DNA of 64,000 nucleotides from Vibrio mediterranei. GTDB taxonomy: Bacteria > Pseudomonadota > Gammaproteobacteria > Enterobacterales > Vibrionaceae. Each line of letters begins with the position of its first letter. Position 1 is the stretch's first letter. The DNA lies in assembly GCF_900088415.1 (NCBI RefSeq), contig NZ_FLLQ01000011.1, forward strand, positions 1 to 64,000, read 5' to 3'. A model generated the notes under the pieces. That model saw only the letters and a list, made by a program, of their open reading frames with translations. It searched no databases and was not told where the DNA came from. Positions 17,200-25,245 of the stretch are shown here, piece after piece. Position numbers and translations under genes: made by a program.

Positions 17200-18221
17200 A
17201 GAGAGTGATGCCTAACTCCCAAAAAGGGGTTGCCTTGATTGTTATTCTGCTGCTTTTAGCCATCATGGTATCAATAGCCGCTACGATGTCTGAGCGCTTG
17301 TTTAGTCAGTTCACTCGAGCATCGAATCAGGTTAATTATCAACAGGCCTATTGGTATGCCATTGGTGTTGAGGCATTGGCCTCTGTTGCGATAAAAGAGA
17401 GCTACAAAGATAACAAAGACAGTATTAATCTGAATCAACCTTGGGCTCTTGAGGAGCGCACTTATCCTCTCGATTACGGTCAAGCAACTGGCTACATTCG
17501 AGATATGCAGTCATGCTTCAATGTCAATGCTCTGGCGAATGTGACACCGAATGCCAATAGCGCCACTAAACCATTTTTGGTACGTTTCTTTCAGCGATTG
17601 CTGGAAGAAAGTGAAGTCGAGAATTACCAAGCCGAACAAATTGCTGATTCGACTTGGGAGTTTATCAATAAGGAAACGACTGTTCGCTCCGTGTCTGGAG
17701 TTGGAGACAGTTACTACGAGTCTTTGTCGCCAGCGTACGTTGCCGCTAATGGTCTAATCGCCGACAGTTCTGAACTGAGAGCAATTAATCAGATGTCTGG
17801 TGAAGCTATGTTGAAAATTGCTCCACTAGTCTGCGCGTTACCAACATCCAGTTGGCAGCTCAATGTTAATACGATTTCGGTCGAGCAAGCACCGTTACTC
17901 GCTGCGTTATTTGCACCGAATTTGTCGGTGGATAATGCCAAACAGCTTATTGAAAATCGCCCCTTTGATGGGTGGTCTGGTGTGAATCAGTTTTTAGCAG
18001 AGCCACAAATGGGTGCGGTGGATGACAATACAAAGCAGCAAGGTTCTCCTTTCCTGACTGTGGACAGTGTTTACTTTGAGTTAGATGCGCAGGTAGTTGT
18101 GGACGAATCAAGACTGCGATTAAGAACCTTATTTTTTAGCCAAGATAGGCAAGATGTGACGGTAGTGCGCCGTCGATTTGGAGGATTTCGTGAGCGAGTT
18201 TTTAACCGTTCGCCTGAATAG
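17196..18221 (+). CDS. gspK: Pseudopilus tip protein GspK
   Basis: GspK (EpsK) caps the pseudopilus. This 341-residue protein has a prepilin-like N-terminus (QKG|VALIVILLLLAIMVSIAA) without Glu5, the known exception in this family, and a large alpha domain with the SAM-like insertion (WEFINKETTV, then LRAINQMSG). The start is GTG overlapping the end of gspJ by 4 nt (Shine-Dalgarno AAGGAGG). Its 3' end overlaps gspL by 32 nt. Confidence 0.95.
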   Translation: MKRVMPNSQKGVALIVILLLLAIMVSIAATMSERLFSQFTRASNQVNYQQAYWYAIGVEALASVAIKESYKDNKDSINLNQPWALEERTYPLDYGQATGYIRDMQSCFNVNALANVTPNANSATKPFLVRFFQRLLEESEVENYQAEQIADSTWEFINKETTVRSVSGVGDSYYESLSPAYVAANGLIADSSELRAINQMSGEAMLKIAPLVCALPTSSWQLNVNTISVEQAPLLAALFAPNLSVDNAKQLIENRPFDGWSGVNQFLAEPQMGAVDDNTKQQGSPFLTVDSVYFELDAQVVVDESRLRLRTLFFSQDRQDVTVVRRRFGGFRERVFNRSPE

Positions 18222-19431
18222 TCAGCCGACTAGCCCTGTACATTGGGCGGTTTGGTCGACCAATCAGCAAGAAGTGATAGCGAGTGGTGTGCTTGACAGT
18301 TTAGCGCAGCTCGAAGAGATCAAGGAATACGCGCAGCAGCGTGTCACAATGCTTATGCTATGTGCACAGGATGTTCACTTCGCTCAAGTTGAGATCCCAG
18401 CAGGTGGAGCTAGGCAGTTTGAAACCATGCTGCCATTTCTTGTAGAAGATGATATTGCTCAAGATGTCGAGCAGCTTCACTTTACGATTCTTAATAAACA
18501 CGCTGACAAAGCGGCAGTGTGTGCGGTTGATAAGCGCTATTTATCTGATGTGCTTGAGGCGTTTTTGCAACATGGTATTGAAGTTAAAAAGGTCGTTCCT
18601 GATGTTTTAGCTTTGCCCAAGACACAACATGTTTCTGCGATTGAAATGGATGAGCAGTGGCTGTTTCGTACCTCTGAATGGTCGGGTATGACGGTTGATA
18701 ACAACTGGCTTGAAGCGGTTATTAAGTCGGATTATTTATCCTCTCGGGAGCAGCAAGATCAAGAAGAGTCTGCAGTAGTAGTCGTAGAGAGCTATTCAGA
18801 AGAACCTACGATTGTTGCTTCGTATTCTGACCATGTTTCATGGCAAACTTTGCCAGCAGAACCCGCCATGGCACTACTTTCAAAAGGAGTGGTGGATAGC
18901 GGCTTTAGTTTACTCAGTGGTGACTTTAAACCTAAAGCTTCTTTCTTAAAACATTGGAAAGTTTGGAAGAAAGTAGCTATCGCGGCCTCAATACTTATCG
19001 TTGCTCTGATTGCGGAACAAGTAGTGCTTGTTAATCAGTATGAAGCTCAAGCAGCAGCTTACCGAGCGGAAAGTGAACGTATTTTCCGAAGCGTGTTTCC
19101 AGATAAGAAACGCATTCCTACAGTGAGCTACCTGAAGAGACAAATGCAAGATGAGCTAGGCCGATTAGGTGGCTCCGATATCTCCAGTGCGTCTGTGTTG
19201 GAATGGTTGTCGAAATTGCCCGACACCGTGGGTCAAGTGAATGGCATGCAAGTTGAGAGTTTTACCTTTGATGGCAATCGCAATGAGGTTCGTATGAGTG
19301 TCACCAGCAAGGATTTTGAAAGCTTTGAAGCGGCAAGAATAAAACTGGAAACGCAGTTCGATGTGTCACAAGGTCCCCTTAACCGTAATGGTGAAGTGGT
19401 GATGGGTAACTTTGTGTTGAAGGCAAAATAG
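18190..19431 (+). CDS. gspL: Type II secretion protein GspL
   Basis: GspL (EpsL) recruits the GspE ATPase to the membrane. The 413-residue protein has an actin-like cytoplasmic domain (about 1-240), one membrane helix (VAIAASILIVALIAEQVVLV, about 262-281) and a periplasmic ferredoxin-like domain. I start at GTG 18190 (MSEFLTVRLNSQ) rather than the in-frame TTG at 18178: TTTGGAGG lies 5 nt before the GTG, and the MSEFLTVRL N-terminus matches V. cholerae EpsL. The first 32 nt overlap gspK. Confidence 0.95.
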   Translation: MSEFLTVRLNSQPTSPVHWAVWSTNQQEVIASGVLDSLAQLEEIKEYAQQRVTMLMLCAQDVHFAQVEIPAGGARQFETMLPFLVEDDIAQDVEQLHFTILNKHADKAAVCAVDKRYLSDVLEAFLQHGIEVKKVVPDVLALPKTQHVSAIEMDEQWLFRTSEWSGMTVDNNWLEAVIKSDYLSSREQQDQEESAVVVVESYSEEPTIVASYSDHVSWQTLPAEPAMALLSKGVVDSGFSLLSGDFKPKASFLKHWKVWKKVAIAASILIVALIAEQVVLVNQYEAQAAAYRAESERIFRSVFPDKKRIPTVSYLKRQMQDELGRLGGSDISSASVLEWLSKLPDTVGQVNGMQVESFTFDGNRNEVRMSVTSKDFESFEAARIKLETQFDVSQGPLNRNGEVVMGNFVLKAK

Positions 19432-19439
19432 GGTCAATC

Positions 19440-19934
19440 ATGAAAGGTCTACTTCTTAGCGCACAAAGCTGGTGGCTTAGCATCAGTCAAAGGGAACAGC
19501 GACTGGTTTTGGCATGTTCTGTCGTTGCCATTATTGGGATCATCTATTGGGGGATACTCGCCCCATTTGCTCAGCGAACTGAGAATGCCCAAATGCGTAT
19601 TCAGTCAGAGCGTCAATTGTTGTCTTGGGTAAGTGAACAAGCCGATACCATCGTTGAAAAACGTCGTGCTGGCGGTGTGGTTGTCTCCAAGCAGCCTTTA
19701 AATCAGGTTATCACGTCGTCAACAAATCGATTTAATGTCGAGTTGATTCGAATGCAGCCTCGTAACGACCAGTTGCAAGTCTGGATCAAACCGATCCCAT
19801 TTGAGTTCTTCGTAAATTGGTTATTCTATTTACAGGAAAACCACGGAGTGACAGTGGAAAATATGGATATTGATAAGGCGGATTTGAGTGGTGTGATAGA
19901 AGTGAACCGTCTGCAATTTAAAAGAGGTAGCTAA
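19440..19934 (+). CDS. gspM: Type II secretion protein GspM
   Basis: GspM (EpsM) is the 164-residue partner of GspL. A short cytoplasmic N-terminus is followed by one membrane helix (LVLACSVVAIIGIIYWGILA, about 22-41), a coiled-coil stretch (FAQRTENAQMRIQSERQLLS) and a periplasmic ferredoxin-like domain. It starts 8 nt after gspL and abuts gspN. Confidence 0.95.
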   Translation: MKGLLLSAQSWWLSISQREQRLVLACSVVAIIGIIYWGILAPFAQRTENAQMRIQSERQLLSWVSEQADTIVEKRRAGGVVVSKQPLNQVITSSTNRFNVELIRMQPRNDQLQVWIKPIPFEFFVNWLFYLQENHGVTVENMDIDKADLSGVIEVNRLQFKRGS

Positions 19935-20693
19935 GTGAAACGAGTCATTAAGTACGCGTTACTTTGCACCAGTGTGTTTACCGCTAGTGCTATCTATCAC
20001 TTGCCTGCGAGCGTGGCATTGAGCTTCTCACCGTTGCCTCAAGGTGTGTTTATTGATAGCGCAGAAGGAACGGTTTGGCAGGGGCGAGCTCAAAATGTAC
20101 GAGTTCAGAACTACCAACTGGGAGAACTTAACTGGTCCTTCTCATGGTCGAGTTTGCTAACTCTGTCCCCAGAATATGCCGTTAGGTTTGGCCGAGGCAG
20201 TGCTATTGGTCTCTCTGGAAAAGGGAATGTCGGTATTAGCTTCTCAGGACCTTACGTGGAGACCTTGTTAGCTTCGATACCGGCAGATACCGTTCTGCAA
20301 TATTCTCCTATGCCCGTGCCTGTTTCGGCAGGGGGGCAGCTTGAATTGGCGATCAGATCGTTGCAATACCAATCTCCTTGGTGTGGAACAGGAGAGGGCA
20401 GTCTGTCATGGAGTGCTGGCTATATTGAAACCCCTGTCGGCAGCTTAAGCTTCGGGCCGACTATTGTTGATTTGGCGTGTAATGACAGTGTATTAACCGC
20501 GAAAGGCAGTCAATCTAGTAAGCAAGTCTCTAGTGAGTTCTCAGGGCAGCTGACGCCGAACCGACAATATCAATCCAGCGCGTGGTTTAAACCGGAAGGT
20601 GATTTCCCTGCGACCATGCGTCAGCAGTTGAGTTGGCTAGGTAACCCTGATAATCAAGGTCGTTATTCCTTTAATTATCAAGGAAGATTCTAG
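19935..20693 (+). CDS. gspN: Type II secretion protein GspN
   Basis: GspN (EpsN) is the last gene of the operon, present in Vibrio and some other T2SS clusters but dispensable in several. The 252-residue protein has an N-terminal hydrophobic segment (VIKYALLCTSVFTASAIYHL) and a beta-rich periplasmic domain. The start is GTG directly after the gspM stop. No prepilin peptidase gene (gspO/pilD) follows; in Vibrio it is normally with the type IV pilus genes. Confidence 0.93.
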   Translation: MKRVIKYALLCTSVFTASAIYHLPASVALSFSPLPQGVFIDSAEGTVWQGRAQNVRVQNYQLGELNWSFSWSSLLTLSPEYAVRFGRGSAIGLSGKGNVGISFSGPYVETLLASIPADTVLQYSPMPVPVSAGGQLELAIRSLQYQSPWCGTGEGSLSWSAGYIETPVGSLSFGPTIVDLACNDSVLTAKGSQSSKQVSSEFSGQLTPNRQYQSSAWFKPEGDFPATMRQQLSWLGNPDNQGRYSFNYQGRF

Positions 20694-20725
20694 GAAATGG
20701 AGACGAAGTTGTTTGCTGAGTTAAC

Positions 20726-20760
20726 AACTAAAAAGGAGGCTTAGCCTCCTTTTTAGTTTT
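20726..20760. terminator. Bidirectional terminator between eps operon and cysQ
   Basis: AACTAAAAAGGAGGC (20726-20740) and GCCTCCTTTTTAGTT (20744-20758) form a 15-bp perfect stem with a 3-nt loop. A/T tracts on both sides let it serve the convergent gspN and cysQ transcripts. Confidence 0.85.
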
Positions 20761-20770
20761 ATTGTAGTGT

Positions 20771-21598
20771 CTATTCTTGAATGAGAATCTTATCCCAAGC
20801 TAGCGATTGATCGCCAATCACAATGAAGTTTGGATTTTCCAATGTCTCTCTTTGATTGTAGGACAGCGGACCTAACTCGGTACTTAAGATGGCACCGCCA
20901 GCTTCTTCGACAATGCATTGGGTTGCTGCTGTGTCCCATTCACCTGTTGGGCCTAAGCGCAGGTAACAGTCCACCGCGCCTTCTGCCACTAGACACGCTT
21001 TTAGTGCCGCAGAGCCAAGAGGAACCAAATCGTAGTTCCACGCAGAGCTCATTCTTGCTGTGACACGATTGATATTTTGGCGGCGACTAATCGCAATCGC
21101 GATGGATTGATCTTGAGCATCATGTTTGAGGACATTAATTCTCAAGCTTTCATCCATGGATGGTATTTTCCAAGCCCCTTTATTCTCGTAGGCATAATAA
21201 GTCACGCCTGACACGGGCGCATAGACGATGCCCATAATCGGCTTATGGTTGCGAACCAGTGCAATGATCGTAGCAAAATCGCCACTGCGAGCAATGAACT
21301 CTTGAGTGCCATCAAGCGGGTCAACAAGCCAATAGGTATCCCATTGCGAACGTTGTTCAAGGCTAATATCTGCTGCTTCTTCAGACAGTACAGGGATATC
21401 TGGTGTTAATTGACTGAGCTTTTCAACAATCAGCTTGTGAGCTGCAAGGTCGGCGGTGGTGACTGGAGTCTCATCTTCTTTGGTAAAAGCCTCATATTGC
21501 TTGTTTTCATAGATGTCTAATATGAGCTGTCCAGCAAGGCGAGCAATGCTGATGGCGTCGGGAATGAGGTGGGAGAGATCTTTATTCAGTGCCGTCAC
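20771..21598 (-). CDS. cysQ: 3'(2'),5'-bisphosphate nucleotidase CysQ
   Basis: CysQ hydrolyses PAP, a by-product of sulfate assimilation, to AMP. The 275-residue protein belongs to the inositol monophosphatase-like family, with the metal-binding motifs LSEEA (about residue 70), VDPLDGTQEF (about 91-100) and GEWDTAATQ (about 216-224). It ends beyond the nudE stop by 1 nt spacing, so nudE and cysQ form one transcription unit. Confidence 0.95.
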   Translation of the reverse strand: MTALNKDLSHLIPDAISIARLAGQLILDIYENKQYEAFTKEDETPVTTADLAAHKLIVEKLSQLTPDIPVLSEEAADISLEQRSQWDTYWLVDPLDGTQEFIARSGDFATIIALVRNHKPIMGIVYAPVSGVTYYAYENKGAWKIPSMDESLRINVLKHDAQDQSIAIAISRRQNINRVTARMSSAWNYDLVPLGSAALKACLVAEGAVDCYLRLGPTGEWDTAATQCIVEEAGGAILSTELGPLSYNQRETLENPNFIVIGDQSLAWDKILIQE

Positions 21599-21599
21599 G

Positions 21600-22157
21600 T
21601 TATAGTCCTAGTTCTGACTTCATTCTTAACATCAGCAGTAATGCGGTAATACTGCGCGCTTCGGAGAAATCCATATGAGAGAGGAGTTCATCTGCTTGAG
21701 CCAGTGGCCATTTCACTATCTCTAAAGGCTCTGGTTCATCGCCTTCAAGCTGTTCAGGGTACAGATCTTGAGCAACAAACAAGGTCATGCGACTTGAAAA
21801 ATAAGACGGTGCTAAGATCACTTCTTTTAGCGGAGTCAGCTTATTTGCCCCAAAGCCGATTTCTTCTTTCAACTCTCGCACCGCTGCTTGGTCAGGTGAC
21901 TCGCCAGGGTCGATAAGTCCTTTAGGAAAGCCCAGTTCGTATCGCTCTGTGCCAGCAGCGTACTCGCGTACCAATAAAATATCACCATGCTCTGTAATAG
22001 GAACCATCATGACTGCGTTACGACCACTTGGCTTCATTCGCTCATAAGTGCGCTTAGTACCATTAGAAAACGCTAAGTCTAACGCCTCAATCTTAAATAG
22101 CCGAGATTCGGCAACGGTCTTTTGGGCTAAGATTTCAGGTCCTTTTTTGGACGGCAT
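21600..22157 (-). CDS. nudE: ADP compounds hydrolase NudE
   Basis: NudE is a Nudix hydrolase acting on ADP-ribose, NADH and Ap3A-type substrates. The 185-residue protein contains the Nudix box starting GLIDPGESPDQAAV (about residue 80) and ending RELKEEIGFG. A good Shine-Dalgarno (AGGAGATAAGC) precedes the ATG. It is first in a two-gene unit with cysQ. Confidence 0.95.
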   Translation of the reverse strand: MPSKKGPEILAQKTVAESRLFKIEALDLAFSNGTKRTYERMKPSGRNAVMMVPITEHGDILLVREYAAGTERYELGFPKGLIDPGESPDQAAVRELKEEIGFGANKLTPLKEVILAPSYFSSRMTLFVAQDLYPEQLEGDEPEPLEIVKWPLAQADELLSHMDFSEARSITALLLMLRMKSELGL

Positions 22158-22269
22158 GGCTTATCTCCTTAGCGTTGTTCCACATAGATTAATGATGTGA
22201 GCGTGCGGAACAGAAATTATTGTACTGCTTAATATATATAGGAATTGAGTCATCGCCAAATAGAACCAT

Positions 22270-22306
22270 AAAAAAACAGAGCGCAAAGGTTTCCCTTGGC
22301 GCTCTG
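22270..22306 (-). terminator. Terminator of nfuA
   Basis: On the minus strand CAGAGCGCCAAGG, a GAAA loop and CCTTTGCGCTCTG are followed by seven T. One wobble pair is present. It lies about 35 nt past the nfuA stop. Confidence 0.85.
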
Positions 22307-22341
22307 CTCGAACTTCATGGCCGCGTGGGCGAAAAAGTCAC

Positions 22342-22929
22342 TTAGTAGTATGAGTGCTCGCCACGATCGTGCTCGGTCATATCTCTAACCGCTGTAAGTT
22401 CACCAGAGAACTCTTGAAGAAGTTGTTTCTCAATACCTTCTTTCAGGGTTACATCAACCATGGAGCAACCGTTACAACCACCGCCAAACTGAACGATGGC
22501 AATACCGTCTTCAGTAATTTCCATCAGACTAACGTGGCCACCGTGACCAGCAAGCTGTGGGTTTACTTGAGTTTGGATAGCATACTCGACACGTTCCATT
22601 AATGGCGCATCATCAGCGACTTTACGCATTTTCGCGTTTGGTGCTTTTAACGTAAGCTGTGAACCCATTTTGTCGGTGACGAAGTCGATCTCAGCATCTT
22701 CAAGGAAGGGTAGAGATAACTCATCAACATAAGCAGATAGGGCTTCGTATTTAAATTCTGTGTCGTTTGACTCAATCGCTTCTGGTGGGCAATAAGACAC
22801 ACCGCATTCAGCGTTTTGAGTGCCTGGGTTAACGACAAAAACACGGATGTTCGTACCCTCTGGCTGTTGAGCCAGTAGTTTGGCAAAGTGGCTTTGTGCA
22901 CTTTCTGTAATAGTAATTGGATTTGACAC
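22342..22929 (-). CDS. nfuA: Fe-S cluster biogenesis protein NfuA
   Basis: NfuA carries a [4Fe-4S] cluster to apo-enzymes such as aconitase. It has an N-terminal degenerate A-type carrier domain (about 1-95, with ECGVSYCPP) and a C-terminal Nfu domain with the cluster-binding FGGGCNGCSM motif (about residues 145-154). I start at GTG 22929 (MSNPITITESAQSHFAK), giving the 195 residues known for V. cholerae NfuA; the frame stays open 66 nt further upstream but that stretch is not conserved-looking. Confidence 0.95.
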   Translation of the reverse strand: MSNPITITESAQSHFAKLLAQQPEGTNIRVFVVNPGTQNAECGVSYCPPEAIESNDTEFKYEALSAYVDELSLPFLEDAEIDFVTDKMGSQLTLKAPNAKMRKVADDAPLMERVEYAIQTQVNPQLAGHGGHVSLMEITEDGIAIVQFGGGCNGCSMVDVTLKEGIEKQLLQEFSGELTAVRDMTEHDRGEHSYY

Positions 22930-23045
22930 GACGAATACCTGAGTATAGTTGTAGGTTATTACCACTATTCTACTCCTGTCGTGAGTAGATGCCAAAATTA
23001 TTTGTCTGTATTGTGTGCAACTTGAAGTTCCAGTGGATTACCGAC

Positions 23046-23726
23046 TCATTTTGGCGTGCGGCACAAGCAGTAAATATCGATTTTTTCTACCCCTACATCA
23101 AGCAATAATTCGCTTAAATGTCTGACAGTTGCGCCAGTTGTGACCACATCATCAATTATCGCAACATGACTTGCTTTTGGTCGCTGATGTAATGAAAACG
23201 CTTGGCGAACATTACGCAGCCGTGCGGTTTTATCTAAGGTTTTTTGCATTGGGGCTCGAGCATGTTTGAGAAATACATTAGGCATGAGTTGAGTTTGAGG
23301 CGCGGACTTAGCTATCTCGTTAGCGAGCACTTCACTAAGATTAAATCCCCTTAATAGATATTGATGCCAGTTCATTGGTACGGTGACCACTAAGGGAGCG
23401 GGGTGAAGAATTAAACCGCTGAGCATACGAGCTAGAGGAGGAAGTAGCCAATAGCGTTTCTGCCGCTTTATCTGCTGGATGAGCGTTGAAAGTGGGTATT
23501 GGTAGTCACCCAAACAGTACATTTGATGCCATGGAGGCGGTGACTTAAGGCACTGGCCACACTTATCGGCCTGTGTTTCTATCTTTAAACCGCAGCAACG
23601 GCAGCGTTTAATGTGTAACGCCATTTGTCGATGACAATGCGAGCACCATAAATGGTGCTCCTTGGTTGAGTCGATACGTAAACCGCATAAATGACACAGA
23701 GAGGGTATTGGAAGTGACAGTTTCAT
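23046..23726 (-). CDS. comF: ComF family phosphoribosyltransferase-like protein
   Basis: This 226-residue protein (ComF/GntX family) has two N-terminal zinc-finger-like pairs (CHLCGL, CSHC, CRCCGL, CGQC within the first 60 residues) and a C-terminal type I phosphoribosyltransferase fold with VAIIDDVVTTGATV (about 188-201). The family is needed for natural transformation in several bacteria, where it acts on incoming single-stranded DNA in the cytoplasm. It is divergent from bioH, the same arrangement as in E. coli and Vibrio. Confidence 0.9.
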   Translation of the reverse strand: MKLSLPIPSLCHLCGLRIDSTKEHHLWCSHCHRQMALHIKRCRCCGLKIETQADKCGQCLKSPPPWHQMYCLGDYQYPLSTLIQQIKRQKRYWLLPPLARMLSGLILHPAPLVVTVPMNWHQYLLRGFNLSEVLANEIAKSAPQTQLMPNVFLKHARAPMQKTLDKTARLRNVRQAFSLHQRPKASHVAIIDDVVTTGATVRHLSELLLDVGVEKIDIYCLCRTPK

Positions 23727-23808
23727 TGGTCTAATTTGACGTTTGAGAATATCTGTTTAGCATGAAGCAAAACAACCCCAACGTAGTATGAATTCGGTAG
23801 GAGATAAC

Positions 23809-24579
23809 GTGAGCTCAGCATCAAAAGTACATTGGCATTCTGAAGGTCAGGGACCCGATATCGTTTTGCTTCATGGTTGGGGCATGAATGGGGCGGTATG
23901 GTCCAAGTGCAGTGCCGAACTGGCTCAGTCTTTCACCGTGCATAGCGTTGATTTGCCCGGTTATGGTTTCAGTCATGATGTTGAGTATCAGTCCCTTGAG
24001 CAGTTTTGTGAGTTATTACTGGCGGATGCTCCCGACCAAGCCATTTGGTTGGGTTGGTCTTTAGGCGGGTTAGTGGCGACTCACATAGCTCATTATTATC
24101 CGCAAAGAATCTCGCAGCTGGTGACATTAGCAAGCTCGCCCAAGTTCTCTGAAGGTGAACAGTGGCGCGGGATTAAAAAGGATGTACTGGCTGCATTTAC
24201 TGAACAGCTAACTGAGAACTTCAAGCTAACCATCGAACGATTTATGGCACTGCAAGCCATGGGCAGTCCAAGTGCTCGTCAAGATGTGAAACAACTAAAA
24301 GAAGCGGTGTTATCGCGGCCTATGCCTTCTCAAGAAGCGTTGATGCTAGGACTGAATTGGTTGGACTCCCTCGATCTGCGTCAACAGTTGGGAGAACTAT
24401 CGATGCCAGTTCACCGTTGGTATGGTCGATTAGATGGTTTGGTGCCAGTGCGCGTTGCAAAACAGCTAGATGAGCTCACATCCGGTCATCAATCACATGT
24501 ATTTAAGGATTCTTCGCATGCTCCGTTTATTACCGAGCAAAGCGGTTTTATCGACAAGGTGCAGGCGCTAGTTCGCTGA
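23809..24579 (+). CDS. bioH: Pimeloyl-ACP methyl ester esterase BioH
   Basis: BioH removes the methyl group from pimeloyl-ACP methyl ester, the last step of the pimelate branch of biotin synthesis. The 256-residue alpha/beta hydrolase has the oxyanion region LLHGWGMNG, nucleophile elbow GWSLGG, acid YGRLDGLVP and the catalytic His in SSHAPF. I use GTG 23809 (MSSASKVHWHSEGQG), which has TAGGAG 5 nt upstream; an ATG lies in frame at 23788 but precedes that Shine-Dalgarno. It is followed by an unknown gene on the same strand. Confidence 0.95.
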   Translation: MSSASKVHWHSEGQGPDIVLLHGWGMNGAVWSKCSAELAQSFTVHSVDLPGYGFSHDVEYQSLEQFCELLLADAPDQAIWLGWSLGGLVATHIAHYYPQRISQLVTLASSPKFSEGEQWRGIKKDVLAAFTEQLTENFKLTIERFMALQAMGSPSARQDVKQLKEAVLSRPMPSQEALMLGLNWLDSLDLRQQLGELSMPVHRWYGRLDGLVPVRVAKQLDELTSGHQSHVFKDSSHAPFITEQSGFIDKVQALVR

Positions 24580-24728
24580 TATTTGCAGGATTTTTACACA
24601 AAATCGGTAAAGCTTTATGCATTTTGTCCGATACTGTATTGAGATGATTGACGATATTTCAATCAGCTAAAGATAAGGCTAAGTGTAGAGGTATTGGCTG
24701 GAATCACTCATTGCAGAGGAGAGTGACC

Positions 24729-25178
24729 ATGATCGTGTCACCCAACAGTGTAAGTGCCCCGGTTATTGCACCGTCCGTGAATCCACAGACAGAGCAAGTG
24801 GCTCGTGATAACAAAGTGAGAGAGCCGATCATTGCTCCCGTGGAACTGGCGAGAACCAATGCAGAACGACGCATCAACGAGGATGAAAAGCGCCGTAAGC
24901 GCAGTGCCTGGGATCCTGCTGAACACCCTGAGTATGAAACGGAAGAAGAGGATTCTCAGCCGCATAATCCGGTAGAAAATTGGTTTCGGTTGTTGTCGCT
25001 AAATACCTATAGTCAGTCGCAAGGGAAAGGCTATGCTATGCGCTTTCGTTTACCGAAGAAAATAGTCGATGCAGCGATACTCGAAGGGAAGATGGCCAAA
25101 CGTCGCACCGTGATTCGTTATCATTATGGCCATGCAGTAGCGCCTAATACACCCTCTGATATTCTTGCGGTCACTTAG
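24729..25178 (+). CDS. Conserved hypothetical protein, unknown function
   Basis: I do not recognise a characterised family. From the ATG at 24729, preceded by GAGGAGAGTG, the product is 149 residues. The first 60 residues are polar and likely disordered (PQTEQVARDNKVREPIIAP), then a basic/acidic switch (RRINEDEKRRKRSAWDP, YETEEEDSQP), then a C-terminal part of about 60 residues that looks folded (ENWFRLLSLNTYSQSQGKGY, MRFRLPKKIVDAAILEG). No signal peptide, membrane segment or cysteine is visible. It follows bioH by 149 nt and ends at a convergent terminator shared with tex. Some databases label Vibrio homologues as Lon-related, but no protease motif is present. Confidence 0.8.
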   Translation: MIVSPNSVSAPVIAPSVNPQTEQVARDNKVREPIIAPVELARTNAERRINEDEKRRKRSAWDPAEHPEYETEEEDSQPHNPVENWFRLLSLNTYSQSQGKGYAMRFRLPKKIVDAAILEGKMAKRRTVIRYHYGHAVAPNTPSDILAVT

Positions 25179-25205
25179 TTGAACGGTTCGATATAACGTG
25201 AATTA

Positions 25206-25231
25206 AAAAGAGCACCTTAAGGTGCTCTTTT
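25206..25231. terminator. Bidirectional terminator before tex
   Basis: AAAAGAGCACCTT (25206-25218) and AAGGTGCTCTTTT (25219-25231) form a perfect palindrome, flanked by A and T tracts. It serves the hypothetical gene (plus) and tex (minus). Confidence 0.85.
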
Positions 25232-25245
25232 GTTATTGATAGAAA

